Assembly: GCF_022138605.1 (NCBI RefSeq)
Contig: NZ_JACBFS010000007.1
Span: forward strand, 1 to 64,000
Origin: Xanthobacter sp. NM-25
GTDB lineage: Bacteria; Pseudomonadota; Alphaproteobacteria; Rhizobiales; Xanthobacteraceae
Length of the DNA: 64,000 bases
Reading direction: 5' to 3'
Shown here: one piece after another, positions 62,084 to 64,000 of the stretch
How positions within the stretch are numbered: position 1 is the first letter of the stretch
Layout of the letters: every line of letters starts with the position of its first letter
Notes under the pieces: generated by a model
The model's database searches: none
Seen by the model: the letters and a program-made list of their open reading frames with translations, nothing else
Told to the model about the DNA's origin: nothing
Program-made: the position numbers and the translations under genes

Positions 62084-63070
62084 GTGGCCGCCCAGGACTT
62101 CCTCGGCGGTGAAGCCGTAGCTGCGGCCGCAGAACTCGCAGGTGACGGAGACCTTGCCGTCGTCCTGGATCATGCCGCGCCGCTCCTCCACGGAGAAGGA
62201 GGCGAGCACGCCGGCCACCCGTTCCCGATTGCAGGAGCAGTGGGCGGTCATCGGCAGCGCCTCGAACACGCGGACCCCGCGTTCGTGGAACAGGCGGAAC
62301 AAGAGCCGCTCGCTGGACAGATCCTTGTCCAGCAGCTCCACATCCTCCAGCGTGCCCACCAGGGAGCGCGCCTCGGTCCAGGCATCGTCCTCGGCGAGGG
62401 CGTGGCCCTCGGTGCCCGCCGGCGCATCGCCGGGGTGAAGATCAGCCATGCGGGCGCGGGAGGGATCGTCGGGCAGGAACTGGGCGAGCAGCCCGCCCGC
62501 CCGCCAGGACGAGGCCTTGCCGCCGGGCCGCACCTCCTCGCCCACGGCGAGGCGCACCCGGGTGGGGATCTGCTCGGACTGCTGGAAATACTCGTGGGCG
62601 GCCGCCTCCAGTCCCTCGCCATCCAGCGCCACGACGCCCTGGTAGCGATTGGTGGACAGGCCCTGGTCGATGGTCATGGCCAGATGCCCGCGCCCCAGCA
62701 GATCCGCCGGGCTGGTGGCATTGCGGCGCTCGGCCTCGGCCAGCGCATCCTTGTCGAAGCGGGCATAGGCGCGGATCTTGTCGGGGCTGACGAAGTCGGC
62801 CACCACCATGTCCACCGGCCCGTCGGTCTGGGTCTGTAGGATGAAGCGGCCCTCGAACTTGAGGGACGAGCCGAGCAGCACGGCCAGCGTCACCGCCTCG
62901 CCCACCACCCGCTTCACCGCCGGGGGATAATCATGGTGGGCCAGCACCGCGTCGAGGGTCGGCCCCAGGCGCACGATGCGCCCTCGCAGATCGAGGGCAT
63001 CCACCTGAAAAGCGGTGACGATATCGTCCTGCGCGACGTCACTGGCGCCACGCGAGCGCTCGGCACTCAT
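62072..63070 (-). CDS. hslO: Redox-regulated chaperone Hsp33
   Basis: A 332-residue cytosolic holdase activated by oxidation. The N-terminal substrate-binding domain has 'VTAFQVDALDLRGRIVRLG', 'LLGSSLKFEGRFILQTQTDGPVDM' and 'YFQQSEQIPTRVRLAV'. The C-terminal zinc switch has four cysteines as 'HCSCNRERV' and 'VTCEFCGRSY'. I chose the ATG at 63070, preceded by a strong GGGAGGAG site, over an upstream start without family character. Confidence 0.95.
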   Translation of the reverse strand: MSAERSRGASDVAQDDIVTAFQVDALDLRGRIVRLGPTLDAVLAHHDYPPAVKRVVGEAVTLAVLLGSSLKFEGRFILQTQTDGPVDMVVADFVSPDKIRAYARFDKDALAEAERRNATSPADLLGRGHLAMTIDQGLSTNRYQGVVALDGEGLEAAAHEYFQQSEQIPTRVRLAVGEEVRPGGKASSWRAGGLLAQFLPDDPSRARMADLHPGDAPAGTEGHALAEDDAWTEARSLVGTLEDVELLDKDLSSERLLFRLFHERGVRVFEALPMTAHCSCNRERVAGVLASFSVEERRGMIQDDGKVSVTCEFCGRSYGFTAEEVLGGHTDA

Positions 63071-63181
63071 GCGCTCCTCCCTGAAAGGATGGCCATGCGC
63101 CCCGGCAAGCGCGGCGCATGGAACACGACATGCCCCCTCATAGCGCGGCGCCGCGGCCTCGGCCACAGCGGCGCGATGGGG

Positions 63182-64000
63182 TCAGCTGCCCGCGGCGTGG
63201 AAACACCAGGCAAGGATGCCCTTCTGCGCGTGCAGGCGGTTCTCCGCCTCGTCGAACACCACCGACTGCGGCCCATCCATCACCTCGCTGGTCACCTCCT
63301 CGCCGCGATGGGCGGGCAGGCAATGCATGAAGATGGCGTCCTTGTGGGCGCGGGCCATCAGGGCACCGTTGACCTGATAGGGCTTCAGCAGATTGTGCCG
63401 GCGCTCCGCCTCCTTGTCGCCCATGGAGACCCAGGTGTCGGTGAGGACGCAGTCCACCCCCTCCACCGCCTCTTCCGGATCCCGCATGAAGGTGACCTTG
63501 GCCTTGGTGCGCTTCACGAAATCCTTCAGCGCCTGGCGCGGGCCCAGCTCCTTCGGCGTCGCCACCTTCATGGAGAAATCGAACCGCTCGGCGGCATGCA
63601 CCCACGAGACCAGCACATTGTTGGCATCGCCGGTCCAGGCCACCTGCCGGCCCCGGATGGGGCCGCGGTGTTCCTCGAAGGTCATCACATCCGCCATCAC
63701 CTGACAGGGATGCGACACGCGGGTGAGCCCGTTGATGACCGGAACGGTGGCATAGGCCGCCAGTTCCATCAGGTCGTCATGGTCCAGGATGCGGATCATG
63801 ATGGCATCGACGAAGCGCGACAGCACGCGCGCCGTATCGGCGATGGTTTCGCCGCGGCCGAGCTGCATCTCGGCGCCGGTGAGCATCACCGTCTCGCCGC
63901 CCAGCTGGCGCATGCCCACGTCGAACGACACCCGGGTCCGGGTGGAGGGCTTGTCGAACACCATCGCCAGGGTCTTGCCCACCAGCGGGCGTTCTTCTTC
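63182..64000 (-). CDS. argF: Ornithine carbamoyltransferase (5' end outside window)
   Basis: The frame is open to the right edge, so the N-terminus is missing. The visible part has the carbamoyl-phosphate motif 'DKPSTRTRVSFDVGMRQLGG', 'VINGLTRVSHPCQVMAD', ornithine-loop-type 'DTWVSMGDKEAE' and the signature 'FMHCLPAHRGEEV'. The enzyme makes citrulline from ornithine and carbamoyl phosphate in arginine synthesis. argF-hslO is a common order in Hyphomicrobiales; the gap to hslO is 111 nt. Confidence 0.95.
   Translation of the reverse strand, partial: EEERPLVGKTLAMVFDKPSTRTRVSFDVGMRQLGGETVMLTGAEMQLGRGETIADTARVLSRFVDAIMIRILDHDDLMELAAYATVPVINGLTRVSHPCQVMADVMTFEEHRGPIRGRQVAWTGDANNVLVSWVHAAERFDFSMKVATPKELGPRQALKDFVKRTKAKVTFMRDPEEAVEGVDCVLTDTWVSMGDKEAERRHNLLKPYQVNGALMARAHKDAIFMHCLPAHRGEEVTSEVMDGPQSVVFDEAENRLHAQKGILAWCFHAAGS

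Overview
The window is GC-rich, densely coded alphaproteobacterial chromosome, most like the Hyphomicrobiales and probably Xanthobacteraceae (Xanthobacter/Azorhizobium/Ancylobacter type). This is inferred from gene content: a motC-fliK flagellar pair, rpsT next to dnaA-dnaN-recF, a DivL pseudokinase with tyrosine in place of the phospho-histidine, a TsaE-AmgK fusion beside MurU, an AccD without its zinc-ribbon cysteines, and the divergent alphaproteobacterial type of HisRS. I found no rRNA or tRNA genes, CRISPR arrays, insertion sequences or prophage.

Layout. 1-4.0 kb: end of a flagellar operon (motC, fliK, a lytic transglycosylase). 4.0-7.4 kb: an MHS-family transporter and manC. 7.5-22.9 kb: a 15.4-kb sulfur-flavoured cluster with a four-domain rhodanese, a thiol-dioxygenase-like cupin, a five-gene peptide-type ABC transporter, a GST, a maleate-isomerase-like enzyme, a LysR regulator, a PLP C-S lyase, an AstE/aspartoacylase-type deacylase and a cytoplasmic BisC-like molybdoenzyme. 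23-24.3 kb: ugd. 24.5-36.4 kb (minus strand): divL, tsaE-amgK, murU, addB, addA, trxA. 36.7-43.3 kb (minus strand): a complex I NDUFA9-like gene, trpF, trpB, a small secreted protein, trpA, accD, folC. 43.6-49.0 kb: rpsT, about 1 kb without a clear gene, dnaA, dnaN, recF. 49.3-53.4 kb: an L,D-transpeptidase, benzoylformate decarboxylase and hisS. 53.5-62.0 kb: a purine (urate to ureidoglycolate) degradation cluster. 62.1-64 kb: hslO and the 3' part of argF.

The most interesting region is the sulfur cluster. Three promoter regions in it (9767-9809 minus, 9897-9939 plus, 18108-18150 plus) carry the same 43-nt two-dyad element. Each copy points at its own transcription unit, and the upstream dyad has LysR T-N11-A character. 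This ties the cupin-rhodanese operon, the ABC/GST/isomerase operon and the lyase/deacylase/molybdoenzyme operon into one apparent regulon of the embedded LysR gene. The enzyme set fits import, de-acylation, S-oxide reduction and C-S cleavage of a substituted cysteine-like compound, followed by oxidation of the released thiol. That pathway is inference; I do not know a described system with this composition.

In the purine cluster, NCS2 permease and PuuD feed UraH, a PuuE-UraD fusion and an allantoate-amidohydrolase-type enzyme. The permease/uraH divergent promoter contains four copies of a TTGGAAAAT half-site.
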